DNA of 64,000 nt from Paralvinella palmiformis (taxonomy: Eukaryota > Annelida > Polychaeta > Terebellida > Alvinellidae), in assembly GCA_025642065.1 (NCBI GenBank), contig JAODUP010000716.1, forward strand, positions 124,001 to 188,000. Direction: 5' to 3'. Shown in pieces: positions 23,701-38,800 of this stretch (its first letter is position 1; every line of letters starts with the position of its first letter). The notes beneath the pieces were generated by a model. It saw nothing but the letters and a program-made list of their open reading frames with translations. It made no database searches and was not told where the DNA came from. A program made the position numbers and the translations under genes.

Positions 23701-26700
23701 ATTTGGTGTGAATTTTATTTTAGCTGTTTTGGGAATATAGCCTTGATGTTTTGTGCATACAGTAATCAAGATAATTTATTCAGTCTATTTTCCCCAACTT
23801 TGTGTGATATCATTTCTACTGTTTTTCCCCAAATTTATGTTAAATAGTTTCTACTGTTTTTCCCAAATTCATGTTATACTGTTTTTCCCAACTTCATGTT
23901 ATACTGTTCTACTGTTTCCCCAGCTTCATGTTATACTGTTCTACTGTTTTCATTAACTTCATGTTACACCTCTACGTTTTTTCCCAAATTTATTTTATGT
24001 TTCTACTGTTTCCCCAACTTCATGTTACACTGTTTCTACTGTTTTCTCAACTTCATGTTATACTGTTTCTACTGTTTTCCCCAAATTCATGTTATAATGT
24101 TTCTACTGTTTTCCTCAACTTCATGTTACATGTTATACTGTTTTCCTCAACTTCATGTTATACTGTTTTCCTCAACTTCATGTTATATTGTTTCTACTGT
24201 TTTCCTCAACTTCATGCTACAATGTTTCTACTGTTTTCCTCAACTTCATGTTACACTGTTTTTACTGTTTTCCTCAACTTACATAGAGCAGATGGTCATC
24301 ACCTCTCTTATCATCCATGGGCACAAGATGAACATCACCAAGATGGAGATCCTTCATCTCATCAGCTAACTCATACTGTTTCTTTGGTTGATCAGATATA
24401 TTGTTTATTGCAGTAAAAAGTCCACCTCGGCCCCAATAACCAGAGTCATCTGTAACATTTAATGTCAAAGATTAAGTACAACAGGTATTTAAACTCCATC
24501 TATTTAGCAGAACACATACACACAGAAAAGTGTAAATGTATATAAAACCTATATTTAGCTTAGGTAAATATGTTTTCACTCATTCATTACTCACTCACTC
24601 ACTCATTCACTTTTATGTTAACAATTTCCTCACTAATTCTTACACTTACCAAAGTGGTCAAATACATCAAACATAAAAAGAAGAGCATCATCTGTGCCAA
24701 ATATTGTTTAGCATAACAACAAAAGCTGTCACATTTGAAAGACTGTAACGTTCTTTCCACAATATTAACATAAATCATACCCAGACAGTGGACAATGATT
24801 GCCTTCCCTCCGCCGGTATGCTGAGGCTGAGTGATATCTCCAACCAAATAACCCAGATCTTGGCTCCGCCCACTATTGCTCTCATCATCCGATTGGTCAA
24901 GGTCAACCACGACACCAACATCCATATCATCGGATTGGTCCTCAGATTCATTGCTGCTATCCAGTGTAATCTTCAGGGACGAATAACCATGTTTCAGCCA
25001 CATCTCCTCTCTAGAGAAATAATGATGTCAGCATTAATAATAATAATTCTGTCACAAATAAAAAAAATAGATTTGACATCTGAAATCAAACCAGTTTAAG
25101 TACGGTTAAGTAGCACACAGAACCTGTACTTTTTCATCTGATTTACCGTTACTTATTTCTTTTTGTACTTTTTATTTTCAGATTATTCGATTTTTACATT
25201 TTCTGTATAGCAGTGACAATACATTCTACACAATGAGACAATACATATGTACACATCTGAAGTAAGAAATTAAACAATGGCTGTCATTGTTTTTAAATCA
25301 TACTCCATACCAAATTAGAACAAGTTCCAAATTCTCTGATCAAAAAGAAAAATATTTTATGGGTTAAATAGCACAAAATAAAATTATTGACATATTGTTT
25401 TTCCATTATTTCTGAACATGTGCCCCATTCTGTAAACTAATACACGAACATAAACTTCCTATCTCTCATTAAGTCTCATAATTGTTTATTAACTGTTCAT
25501 AATGTTGTTATCGGAAAATCAGTATTATATGCGATATATTGATTTTCTAATTACAACATTTTGAACACTTAATACAAATCCAGGTACATCCATCCCATGG
25601 TGGAATAAATAATTAGTTTTGAATGGAACATTCATTTTGATCATTTCAAAACTTATAGAAGATTTTGACAAACGCAATTTTTAGCACAAAGTCGGATCGA
25701 ACAATCAAACCAAAAAGGTAACCTACTTCCTCTTATTTTTCTGTTCTGCTCGCCTCTTTGCTAACTCTTCAGCTTCCTTTGCTCTTCTTGCCATTGTCTC
25801 TGCCATCTGTTTATATTATAATTAAACAACAATAATAAAAACACAAATATAAACACATCAAGCCGAGATGGCACAGTTGGTTAGAGCGTAGGACTCGTAG
25901 TCGAGGGGTTGTGTTCGAGGCTCCGGGAGCTGCAATGCCGTCATGTGGCGACTGGTTCACTCAGTCATAAAAATGAGAACCTGACAGGAAGTGATGTGTT
26001 TGAGTAATGCTTTGCGCCTTTAATGGCACCATGTGTTGGGTTGTATGCTCCCTTAGGAGTTGAGATGTGTGCTGGATTGGAACAGGTCCGAGTCAGGGAT
26101 AATAATACTGTACAGCGCCTCAGAACAGGGTTACCTGGTTCTGGCGCTATACAAACATGCATTATTATATATATTATTATATTATTAATATTTTTGGAAT
26201 ATTTATAGTGCACTATATTTAGTTAGTTTTTAAGGACAAAATACTACATGATTCATCAAAATTATTTTGAAGCAACAAATACATCAACAACAATTACTAC
26301 TACTACCACCACTAACAACAGTAATAATGCCATTGATAATAATGATAATACTAATGTGTTAATATTATAATAGTTTATTTAATATAAGTTCACACAATAA
26401 TTTTAAAAAGTGCTGTTCCTCATAGGGAAGTTCACAACACTAAAAGCAAAATAAAATGTTCTGTCGATGACACTGGACAAGAGATAAAATAAAAAAATGT
26501 GCTTTCTTACCCCTTAGAAATACAATTATTTAATATGCCAAATGTCAATGAAAATGCATAAAATCTACTTATAGCAGATCATATTCTGTTCCATACACCG
26601 TGATAATGTTTTCTATGAAGCGTGTCTGTTTAGTGTAGTAAGTAGTTAGTTTACAGTCGAATAATGTCACAAGATGACATCAATAACATGGCTCCCACAG

Positions 26701-29700
26701 CCAAGGAATTGTTATTTTCCAGGACAAAACTACCATTTTCCAGGACAAAGTATGCAATATTTAAAGGTAATAAATCAAGGTATGTGCAAAAAGGATATCA
26801 CATTTATTTAATCGTGATCAATTATTGACACCTTGTATAGTACAGCCTCCTCACCACCCTCTTATTTAAATTCGAACTAACATGGGATATGAAGACCATA
26901 TACCGTTACTCTTTTTTCTTCAACAATTGAAGTTTTCTAATACAGACATAACATTCGTTGACAGGCTTTTTTCTTCTAAGTGGATTTTTTCAAAGGCAAT
27001 ATTTTCCCAGGAATTTTTTTTTTTAATTCAAGGAATTTCCAGGACCTGGAAAATGAATTTGTTATTTTCCAGGATGCATAGGAACCCTCCAATAACTGGG
27101 CTTTCACATTTAAAACTGTGCCAAATGCATGGGGTTTGAAATGTATTAGACTCTGTCATTGGCTATCAGTTTGTGAAACACAGTTTTTAACTTTCCTGAA
27201 TCTCCAAAACAAACAAAACGTGGACTGAATTTTTTCCATAAGTGGTAATGTGTAAAGAACAATGATAGGCAAACAACCAAGAAATCAATACAAACATCAA
27301 AGCAAAGTAATAACTAAATGCCAGAAAATTAACCAGCCAATCAGATTACCTTTTGTCTTCTTGCCTCAAGCTGTTCAGGGGTCAGTGGCTGCCGCGGTTT
27401 TCTGGTTGAGGTTTCACTGAGTTCGGACAGCAGATTTGAGCCATGTTTACGAAGGGTATGATCATTTGATGCACTCTGTTCAATAACCATTGCTTCAGCT
27501 GAAAACGGATAGGAAAATAAAGCAATAGACCTATCCCATATCATGCTCATCACCTGGCTAAATAATTAAACTCAACAACAACAACAATAACACCTGTGGC
27601 CATAGGATGGTTTGTCTCATCATCTCATTTTAGAAAGTTACAGAAATTTACTCTTCAGCAACATTTCTCAAGTATGACCACTGCCGAGGCTAATCTAAGC
27701 ACTCATTGACCCACTCACTCATTCACTCACTTATTCTAATGCTAACCAGCATATAACATGGACCTAGGTTTAAACCTATCGTAGACTATCTGTCAACTTA
27801 CTAGCAAGAAGCTCATCAAAGGCCTTCCTGTCTGCGGCTGTTGGCTCCTTGGAGTAATCTTTGCCTTCAAACACATACAAACTACTCTTTGGCTCCTGGA
27901 CATCTTTGTCATTAGACATCAAGTTAACATCAACAGAAGCCTAAAAGATGAAACAAGACAACTAAATAGACAGATTTACGTACATTCCTTTAATAATAAT
28001 AATTGTAATTGTCTACAAATATGATTGGCAGCAGATGGGACTATAAATAATTCATAATGGTCATGACTGCACAATTACAATTCACCTAACATCAAACTCC
28101 ATTTAACCTGTATGCCTGAGTGTGATTCAATGACATTTTGTTTTCTAGCCTATTCAAATCTTTGTGGCAGAGGAAAACAAATTATCCATGAAAACTCAAA
28201 TTACCATAATTTATATTCACAAATAAAATGGATAACATAGTTTCAAAATGTAATTTTTACTGTTACAGAAATTTAAATAAATGCAATTAATTCAGCAAGA
28301 TTCTTAGCACCACAGAAATTTTCAAAAAACTGTTATCAGTCTTAAAAGTTTGATAGAATTCCAAAACTATCAGTTAACAACATGATAAATCAGTGAATGA
28401 CTGTTTTTGTTCTGTTTGATTAAGGTTAGCAGTAATAATATCACTCTTTTCTCCCCAATTCATTGTCATCAAACATCACCTCTTTCAACTAAATCCATAC
28501 CTACAATATCATTATCTTTGTCATCATCATCATCATCAGCCTGTTTTTGATCCAGGTTAGCTGTTGTCACAGTACCTCATCTCCTTACGGTTACATAACT
28601 GTATGGCCTTTGTATAAATAACCCAACCACCCTCTGATGACGGACATTCTCAGTCATCAATGTTTACTGCTGTCACATGCACATGTTATGAACAACAAGT
28701 CAACATTTATAAACATTTCCCGCATGTTGTAGTTTGATAACATGTCAAAACATAGCCATTTGGAGGATATAGTCTGTGGTAAATCACAAAACATTTACCA
28801 AGTTGATGTCCACCCGCTGGATTATTATAATAATCCGATATAAACATCTTAAAGTGGACTTTAATTATGTAAACATAATATATATAATACCCAGTTCCTT
28901 ATTAATCCCCTATTAAGAAAAATAAATTGATATCTGCTGATTCTTAGAATAAATTACCTGTGCTTTATTTGTGCTACCATCCGCAAGCCATTCACCATTT
29001 TCGGACTTTCCCAACATCATCTCAAAGTCAACATCCTCAATCGTAGAATCTTCATTCTCAAACAGCTCATGGACACCAAACTTGAGTATATCCTGAAGCT
29101 AAACACAAAAAATCCAAACGGTTTTAATTTAATGAAATCCACCACGAATCAGTTTAATAAAAGGAAACTGTGAAATTTTTCGTCTTTAAAATGGAATCTA
29201 GATTCAAATAGCAGAACAGAATTAGCGCTTTATTTTTGAAAAGCCCAAAAGGGTCTAAATTTAGGTACATCGAGTACCTGAATTTCAATGATATTCACAG
29301 AGTCTGACATTTGTCATTAGTCGAGAATTTTTTTTTAACAAATACCACACGCGGCTAGTTTACCTGAGAAAAAGAATGATACTGATGTCATTACAATTCC
29401 GCTTACAGTGACTTTGTCAAGATAGTATGCAGTAAATTAACCAATACCCAGTCAAAGCCTCGCACCAGCCAGTGTGTTGTACACCAAATGTGGAGAGCAT
29501 ACAGTGTGCTATGTAGTAAAGCCCTCACCTTATAATCGTCATCGGCAATAAGATCGGCTTTGTCTGAAGCCGTGGAAAATTGTCCGCCTTCGATGACGTC
29601 ATGCGTTAATGCCAACTTTGCCAATGCTCGCTTCAAAACGATCTCCTCCGCTGTACTTCGTCCAATAAGTCTAATAACTCGGACAGCCCTGTTAATGATT

Positions 29701-29812
29701 CAGAGACAGTCTGTAATCACAACTAAGAAAATAAAGATAACAACAATGAGAATAACGGGTTGTTAATAACACAAGACATCAGAGCTTTTTGTGAAGTCCT
29801 TAAAAGGTAGTG

Positions 29813-29861
<49 letters not shown>

Positions 29862-32800
29862 ATGTGTGTGTGTGTAAAACAAACTTATTTGCTGGATTGC
29901 TGGGGAGACAATGCGACAATCCAGTTTATCATGAGTTCACAAATATAAGTGGGCTTTAGTACATATTTAAAGGGACAGTTCAGCCTCAGAAAATATTCCT
30001 TAAATATGTAATGCTTAGAACAGTAACCAAAAATTTAATAATAACACAAATAATAATCCCAGATATGGGGAAATAATCCAAATTACTGGAGGGGCACCAT
30101 TACGACTGCACCGGAAGCTGGTGGGAATGATAAAACTGAAATGATCTGACGTCATATGAGCTCTCTCTAGACTGACATGGATTATAGTTACTCTTGAGCA
30201 TTAATCTTCCTCTTCTAAGGTTCCTTCTGACTCAAACTGATATGGCTGTATGTCATTCATGACGTAATTTAACAAGATAATTGTGTTCTGGAATAATTCT
30301 TTGCTCACACTTATTTACATGCCGGATGCGTTCAAGAGACGTCAGCATTCGGGAGCTTCCCGTCTCTGTCTAGCTTCAAAATGGCGGTGCCCAGGGGCCA
30401 TTAAAAGGCGATTAAACAGCACTTTAAACTGGATTATTTAATATGTGGATGATCGTTTACACATTTTGACATTATTTATGATATTTGAGAGTATAGCTGT
30501 TTTAGTCCTGAAAATTTTATATGAAGGTGGACTATCCCTTTAAGTTAAGGACTAAACGGACGTCTTTGTATTCTGATTAACTGAAATTTCTGTTAACCGC
30601 AAGCAAGTTGACTATACAGAGATTTCCACGGTGTGACACCACTACTGCTGTAAATTTATTATTTTGCACTATAGCTCAATAAACCTTTATTAATCCCCCT
30701 AGTTTGGAGTTCTCTAAATGCATCATAACTGACAAATCTCCATGGAGCATAACGAGTGTCATCCCGTGAGATAATCCAAGCCTGATCATTGAAATGTTCA
30801 CTGGTTTGCTCAGCTTAAAACAAACCCTGCTAAGTTAAGCATCTACACACACCAGGTATGCTCCAAGAAGCTGAAACAGGCACATTGTGAGAATTTATCC
30901 AGAAAATTAGTGCAGGCCAGCTTACAAAAGATGAAGCCAAGTATAAGGTATATTGTAATATTTTAACTGTAAAATTCTATCATAATCAACGAGGCTTATC
31001 TGCAGAATTTTTAATTTGGGGCTCCTGGCAGTAAATGTAAGGTCCTCACTAAATATTAATCCTGTGGCAGCATTTTGTACAATATGATTTTATACAAAGT
31101 GATAATCTCCTGTGCGGTCACCACCTCATAGATTATCCAGGCCCAGAAAAATATTTCTACATCCCACTAGCCCCTGGGTTAGTAAAATTTAAATCCACTA
31201 GCCCAACCACATTTCTTACTAGCCCAACCAGAAATTACTAGCTAGTAAAATTGTGCTGGAATCGATGGAGCTGATCAAAAATTTGTGTAATAAAGACAAT
31301 AATGATGTATTTGTGGTTTTATTGAGTGTACAGTAGCTCATAGTTCATCCAGTAATAAATTATTTGTGATGGCCACAATGTGGCCAGGAATTTTCTTCTT
31401 GTGCCCGTTGAGGTGATGACCACCATTAGCACATACAAGCCATTTATCAACAAAAGGCCCTGGAATAAATTCTTTGGGTAATGGGCCATCACATGCAATT
31501 AGCATCAAATCACATAGATTTTCCTGGCCAAGGGAGCTCCTCAATGAAGTTTTAGTGCTGTTCATGGAGGAGCACTGACTCTCACACTCAGCAGTGGATG
31601 GACTCAATGTCATCAGAAGGTTGACATGGGCCACCATACCAGGCGTGTCTGGGTCTCCATAAAATGCAAAAGAACAGTGATCAAAGAAATAAACAGGAAA
31701 GGGACAGAGAAATCCATCATATAAACAAGACTATGTGCTTTTATTTACTGTAAACAAAGACAACTGGCCAATCAGGAAAGAGTATTTTAGTAACATGACC
31801 ATCATAATGCAAAATGGATATTTACCAATACCAGCCAAGATCACCAGCCCACCAAATTCTCTCCCATCCTTTAATCATGGTTCTTATAATCAGTAAATAT
31901 TTATAAATATGACATTTGAAATGGTTACAGCAGTAGATTTTGGCATTATTTCAAATCAGGAAACTATTGGATGATAAATATTTGGTGATTATCATGATGG
32001 GATTGACCCATTTTCTGCTGAAAATCGGTCCAAAATCCAGCCTACAATCGGGAACAGTACTTTTTGATGGATTGCTGGTGAGGTATCAGCATGGATGTTA
32101 TTAGTGGGCATATTTTGTAAAATTATCAACACATTTTCATAGATCTTCTAGAGTTCTTGGTGGGACTAAATCGATCAAACCAAGAATATCTGTGCATTTC
32201 TTCCACCGAGAAGAGCTCCAAAATAGCAAAAAATCATTCTATTTCTACAGAAAACTAACCTGAGACTACTGCATATCTTGCCTCAAAATGACAGTAGCCT
32301 GGCCAGGCTAGTGTTTTAGATTACTCACTAGCCCAAAGATAAAATCCATACATTCCGGGCTTCCAAGCTACCGATTTTTCCAGCCCTGGATTATCGTTTG
32401 AAATAGTCTTTCTCTATGGGAATAAATGATAGCCAGTACCTTAACTATAGAAAAACTAATTCAAATGTGGTCGCATTACCTTGTTTGACCAATCCTATGT
32501 GCTCTGGCTGCAGCCTGAAGGTCATTCTGTGGGTTGAAATCACTGTCGAGGAAGATCACAGTGTCAGCAGCTACAAGATTCAAGCCCTGGCCTCCTGCTC
32601 TGGTACTCAGTAAGAAAATAAAAGTGCCCTCATCCTCATTGAAGTTCTTCACTGCTAAATACCGCTCCTCACCCCGTACTGAGCCATCAAGACGTTCATA
32701 GCTGTAACCTTTATAATAAAGTTAAATAGCAATTAAAGAATGGCCAACTGGAAAATTATAATATTCATCCAATCTGTGAAATATGCAAAGCCATTTACAA

Positions 32801-35800
32801 AAATCAGACAACTGTTTCACTTAGTAAATGGATCTGTGATGCCGGTATAAATATGAAATAGGGTTGTTTTGTTTCCAATTCTGTATGCATGCTCGGCTAA
32901 ATGGGCCTGTGGAAAGTATAAAGTAATTGGCAAATAAATTTTAATATCCTTTATCTAACCAGCCATACAGCTATGAGAAGTATGGCATGGTGTTTCATAC
33001 TGAGTCTGCATAATTAGTGAAACTTATTCCTATTGTGCACACCCTGGATGTTTGTATACAAATCCTGGAACTTCATTCTTGGTGTTAACCCTCTATAGCC
33101 TAATTTTCAGCCCCTTCCAGTTTCTGGCATGAGAGACTCCGCAATTACTTTTTACATATTTGAACATGGTCTATCTAACAAAGTTGTTTTGTCCAACCAT
33201 TGCCATGTTTTCCCCATTATGTATGGATAAGATATTTTCTTCAGTATTGGATCAGAAATAAATGTATTTGCAAATAAATTCTACTATAATTATAAGAACA
33301 GAGAACTTACATCAGAAACTGGGTGAAACATGATTATATTACTACCATTATTGGTATAAAATTTTTACTGAAAAAGTATCTAGATTTAACACAACAAAAT
33401 TGGCCTTAAAGGGACAGTCTTCCCTCAGAAAATATTTTTTAAATATGTAATGCTTGGAACAGTAACCAAAAATTCCACAATAATAATCATGAAATGTACC
33501 TGCTATCATAGATACAGGGAAATAATCCAAATCACTGGAGGGCCACCATTTATGGCTGCACCAGAAACCAGATTCAAAGGCGGGAGAGAGAAAACTGAAA
33601 TGCTCTGACGTCACATCGGCGCTCACTATACTGACTCGCATTATAGTTTCTCTTGAGCATTATTTCTGAGTTATTTTGAATCATCTTCCTCTTGTAAGAT
33701 TCCTTCTGACTCAAACTGATATGATTGTATGTCATTCATGACATAATTTTAACAAGATAATGCCGTTTAGTTCTGGAATAATTCTTTGCGCACATTTGTT
33801 TACATTCTTTTGTACGGGCTCTACAGAATTCAGGTCAACCGGATACGCTAAAGGGACTTCAGCATTCAGGAGCTTCCGGTCTCTGTCTGGCTTCAAAATG
33901 ATGGCGGCGCCCACAGGCCATTAAAAGTCAATTATTTAATGTGTAGGTGATCGTTTACACATTTTGACATTATTTATGATATTTGTGAGTATAGCTGTAT
34001 TAGTCCTGAAAATTTGAAATAAAGGTGGACTATCCCTTTAATAAATCAACACAGTGATAATTACAGATATTCCTACATATCTGGTATGTTTATGCAGATT
34101 TCATATTTTCGTGAATATTTATAGCTTTATGGTAAAAATAACATTGTGTAATTTAAATGAATCGGTCCTAGACGAGAGCATTGGCAAACAATTTTAGAAA
34201 CAATTTCTCCAAAATCAGTGGCTTGGATAAGTTTGCGATATGATAAATGAGAAGCTCATTAAAAAGGTTTCAAGGAAGACTTCGAAGGAAAATAGGAAGA
34301 AAAGACAGAACATCATTTTCAAAGAACAATAAATAAAACATTTGCGTGAGTTGATGGGTACAGATAAACAGGAAAAGATCAGAAACTAACTTAATAATCA
34401 GTCCTTAATTGAAGTAAATGAAAAATGGCCCCAGAGTTATCATAATGAAAAATAAGAATGGCTCAAATCCTCCCATAAATATAATGCTACTAATAATAAA
34501 TATATTCTTTAATAGTTATTTATTCTCTTCAAATATGTTTTATCATCTTCAATTTTTACATTTTGTAAATGTATACACGCTTTGATAATATTATGGAACA
34601 ATTAATATGATAGACAATTTATATAGCTGCAAATCTGATTTTGTTTGACTGTCCCTTTAATTAAAAAAAAAATATTTTAAGCATATTTTATTTTCGGAAT
34701 CGAGACATAAAAATTTATAAACAAAATTGTATACATACATAGTGCAATTATTTATTTGATACATAAATATATTTGTCTGCATGACCATTAAGATCAAAAT
34801 GTTCCATGTATGCATTTTCAAGTTGAGGTATTTAAAAATTTCTCAAAACATATAATTTGGTCACCTTCATTATTACACAGTTTATAGTGGCAGCGTGTCT
34901 CGGTGGTCAGGTTGCTGACTTCCATGGGGATAGGTGATGATGACATCCAACACTGATCTTTACTTTTAGGCCAAGTAAAGGAACTTACAGGTCCTGTTGA
35001 CTCCTTGAAAGTCATCATTATCACTTGAAAGTTCAAGAACATTTGCAATTAAGGAAGCAGACACTGTCATATACTGCTGCCAAATTTTCTTTTAGCATAA
35101 GATGATATGTCTCTCTGACTAAATTTGAGTACGGAAAATCCAAGAGCTGTAGCACTGGTGTTGAATGCTGAAATATTATCAACTGGTGCATAGTCAGAAT
35201 TTGGTTGATCACTACACATCCAACTGCCATCAATTATGATAACTTGGCCATACAATTTTCTGACCTGGTTTGATGTTAGTTCCTGTAGTAAGACTGCTTT
35301 TGGAAAATCTAGTGTATTTAAACTACTTTTCACTGATTTGGCATGCACCAAAAATGGATCACACAGTTCTTCTGAAGAAATTCATATTTATTCAGAAACA
35401 ACTTCTTGTGATGTGAGCAAATTGTCAATGTTCCACTGTCTGTTGACAAATCTGTCACAAAACATAGTGAAATCAGCTTCTTATCATCTTCAGTGATATT
35501 TCTGATTTTAAAGGGGTTTTTTTTGGGGGGGGATATTAAGTCTTGTGGCAAGTATCCTCTGTATGTTGAACAATTGTTCAAGGTTCAAGATCCATTTTAA
35601 TATCTGTTACAGGAACAACTGCTGTAATTATCTAAAATGTTCCTTAAAGGCTACCAATATATATATAACATTATAGTAACTTATTATACATGATGAAAAT
35701 AGCACACATGGCATTAAGTTTGAGGAAAAAATTATAATTTATTTTGTTAGTCTTAAAATTAAGTTTGTTTGTCCTAACCAGACCAACCCACAAAATTTGC

Positions 35801-38800
35801 CTATGTCAAAGTCTTTTTAATTTTTATTTTTTATTTTTAAGCTGTGTGACAATGAACTTGATTTATGAACTGTTTTGAGAAATTCTTAAATACCTTGACT
35901 TGAAAATGTGCATTAAACATTTTGATATCATTGGTTATTCAGGCAAACATAGTGATGTGTCAAGTCAATACACTTTTTAAAAATAAATAAGTATAATTAC
36001 ACCATTCTTTTTCAATTTTTATGAAGAATAAATTGTCACGAATCCGAAAACATGCATATTGGTTTAATTACTTTTAGTGTGGAAGGAAACAGGGATAGAA
36101 GTTGAGTGAGTCAGATATAAAATTTTAGAACACACTGAGCTCTATCAAATGGCATAATTCGTTTCACCTACCACTTATCTCACATGATATGATCCCACAT
36201 AAAAAAGACTAAACATAATTGTTTCAGATTTCTGTAGTTTATGTGCCTGCTTGCCATCAGTTTCATTATTATTCCAGAGTAGAGAGATTAAAATTGTACA
36301 GATTCAACATTACTAACTATCATGGTTCTGAAGATGTTGACTTGCAAAGTTGGTAGAAGAAACAACTGAACTCAATAAAATCCAGATTTTGGCTTGACCT
36401 GCCTACCACAGGTTTACACTTTAGCCTGATGTTATTGCAGTTTTAGACAGATCCTTAACACAGCTATCATGTAAATTCCCTGGAAGTTTCATGTATCTAT
36501 GCCATTTAATAAAAACGTTATCAGGGTTCGAACAGAGCTAAATATTAAATGCGATTCCAAAAGCAGCATAATTAGCGGTACCCCTTGGCACTTCGAAGTG
36601 GTGTAACCCCAAACATATGTTTTAGCGAAAATATATATATAAACAGAAATTTACCTTAAATCAAACTTCCAATCGCATTTCATATCTATATAGTGTCAGT
36701 TTTATGCATATCGTGTTAAGTTATTCAGAAGAATAAACAATTTTACCTGCATTAGTTGGTAAAATAAATTCCAGCTGATTAGCTAACATAATATTTAACA
36801 AAAATGAACGAGGTTTTCGTATGGATTATATTTTGTCAGTAAATGCTATAAAAGCTGAAAGTAAACTTGAACTTTGTTTAATGGACTAGCACATGATAGA
36901 TCATCCATTTTATTAAGATGAATTTACATATATCTACCTCTGTATCCCAGATAATCCTGAATGATGTCCAACATTCGTGTCATCTGTGAGAAGATCAGTA
37001 CCTTGTGACCCTGGGCCTGTAGGTAACTAAGAAGCCGATCAAGGATAACCAGCTTTCCACTAGCCTCAACCAGATGTTCACCTAACTGAAATGGCTCTGG
37101 CTCCACACCTGATATGAAAACAGTATAACAGATTAACAAATGTATACTGTACTGTCTCTCTTTCTCTCTCTAATTAAGCTATAAGAATCGAACGCATATA
37201 CTGTGTTAAAAAGGGATAGTATGCCAGGAACAATAATGGGTCTTTACTAAAAGCAAGACTGCAAACACAGAACACATGCCTTTTATATCAATAATTTTAA
37301 ATAAACAAATTAAAAAAATAAGAGATAAAAGCCAAGAAAGAGTTATTTGAAGAATACTTCAATACAAAACGTATTCATGAATTTATCAAGGAAATGTTTC
37401 ACCAATTTTCAGGAAATAATTCTAGTGTTAAAGAGTATATAATACATCAACTTGAAAGGTTAAGAAAATATTTCTGTACGTCTTACCATCAAACAGATAA
37501 GGATGACCAACACATTTACGAAGTTGTACCAAGATGTTCAAAAGTCTGGTTTTGGTAATTTTTGAGGGATTCTCAAATACTTCTGAAAATAAACAGACAA
37601 ATAGTTCAATTTAGCTTAAAATGAGATGCTGTAATATGTACATACATACAGACACACACACACATACACAGAATGAAACCATTCTTATATTAAAAATGTA
37701 ATTTAATAATAATATTTTACTAACAGTCACACATATTCACATTAAACAGTCAATAAGAAATGCAATACAGTTAAGTATATAGTAGCATAATTCTCTATTA
37801 TTTACCGATATCCTTAGTGAGAAGAGCCTTGTAATATTTTTTCTGTAATGCTGACATTCCATGAAATAAGATCACTTCCGTTTTCTTTGGTAAATCCTTT
37901 ATTACTTCTGATTTCACCCTTCGTAGAAGGAAAGGTCGCAGAAGGTCATGCAGCTTCGACATATCTAAAATAATGTGATTAACGATAACATCCATAACAA
38001 TTTTGTTATTAGATTTAATTATCATGCTGGTTAAATTCTGGCAAGATCTTTATCTGCGTATTACAAGTCAGCTGAGCCCAATACCTTTCTTTATCTAATA
38101 ATTCTTTTCAGAGGGAATGGAATATGACACATAGTGCTAGATCTTATAATAATAAATATACAGTAAAAGCTGGTTATAAATAACTAGGATATAACAAAAT
38201 ATAGCTTGAAGTTATTAGCTGGTCCAGCCAAACATTTATACAATGAAAACTTGCTTAATTCGAAGTGATTTTTCAGTCCCAGCGCACTGGTCATAACGAA
38301 ATACGATGTTTGAAATTTCAACCGTCAGTTAGTCCAACGACCATTGTGATCATTGCAATCATAAATGCAACAACCAATATGAAAATGACAATCGAATTTA
38401 ATTGCATCGTTTTGACGACGGAAACCTGCAATTTTATTGTTACAATTATCGCTCTTGCATCGGTAACTATTATCTGTTACATACATGACACCTAGATTTG
38501 AAAACTGGGATAACTAGAAGTACGATTATAAAGAATTTTGCTATAACTAACTTTTACTGTAATAATGAAGATTAATTAAGATCCACTCAAAGAACAGTGA
38601 GATTAGATAGTAACATATACAGTTTATCTAAACAATTAAAGAAGAAAAAAATGACAAATTATACAAATACAAATTTAGATACATATTATCGAGTAAGAGT
38701 TGAAAGTATTTAATTCATCTAATTTGTGGCAGATCAGGACTAAATTCTAAACGTTGTAAGTTATTACGGTGTCATATTCCATTCCCAAATGTTCTTAGTA

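Noticed and set aside
23790..24280. CRISPR-like regular repeats
   Set aside because: Units are contiguous and degenerate with no unique spacers, and the window is animal nuclear DNA.
23753..24416. Long overlapping plus-strand open frames rich in Phe/Tyr/Cys
   Set aside because: They are translations of the 34-bp minisatellite in CHD1L intron 17; three frames are open because the unit lacks stops on that strand.
25861..25935. Possible tRNA gene
   Set aside because: A and B boxes are those of a SINE head followed by a long SINE body and tail; stems do not close as in a tRNA.
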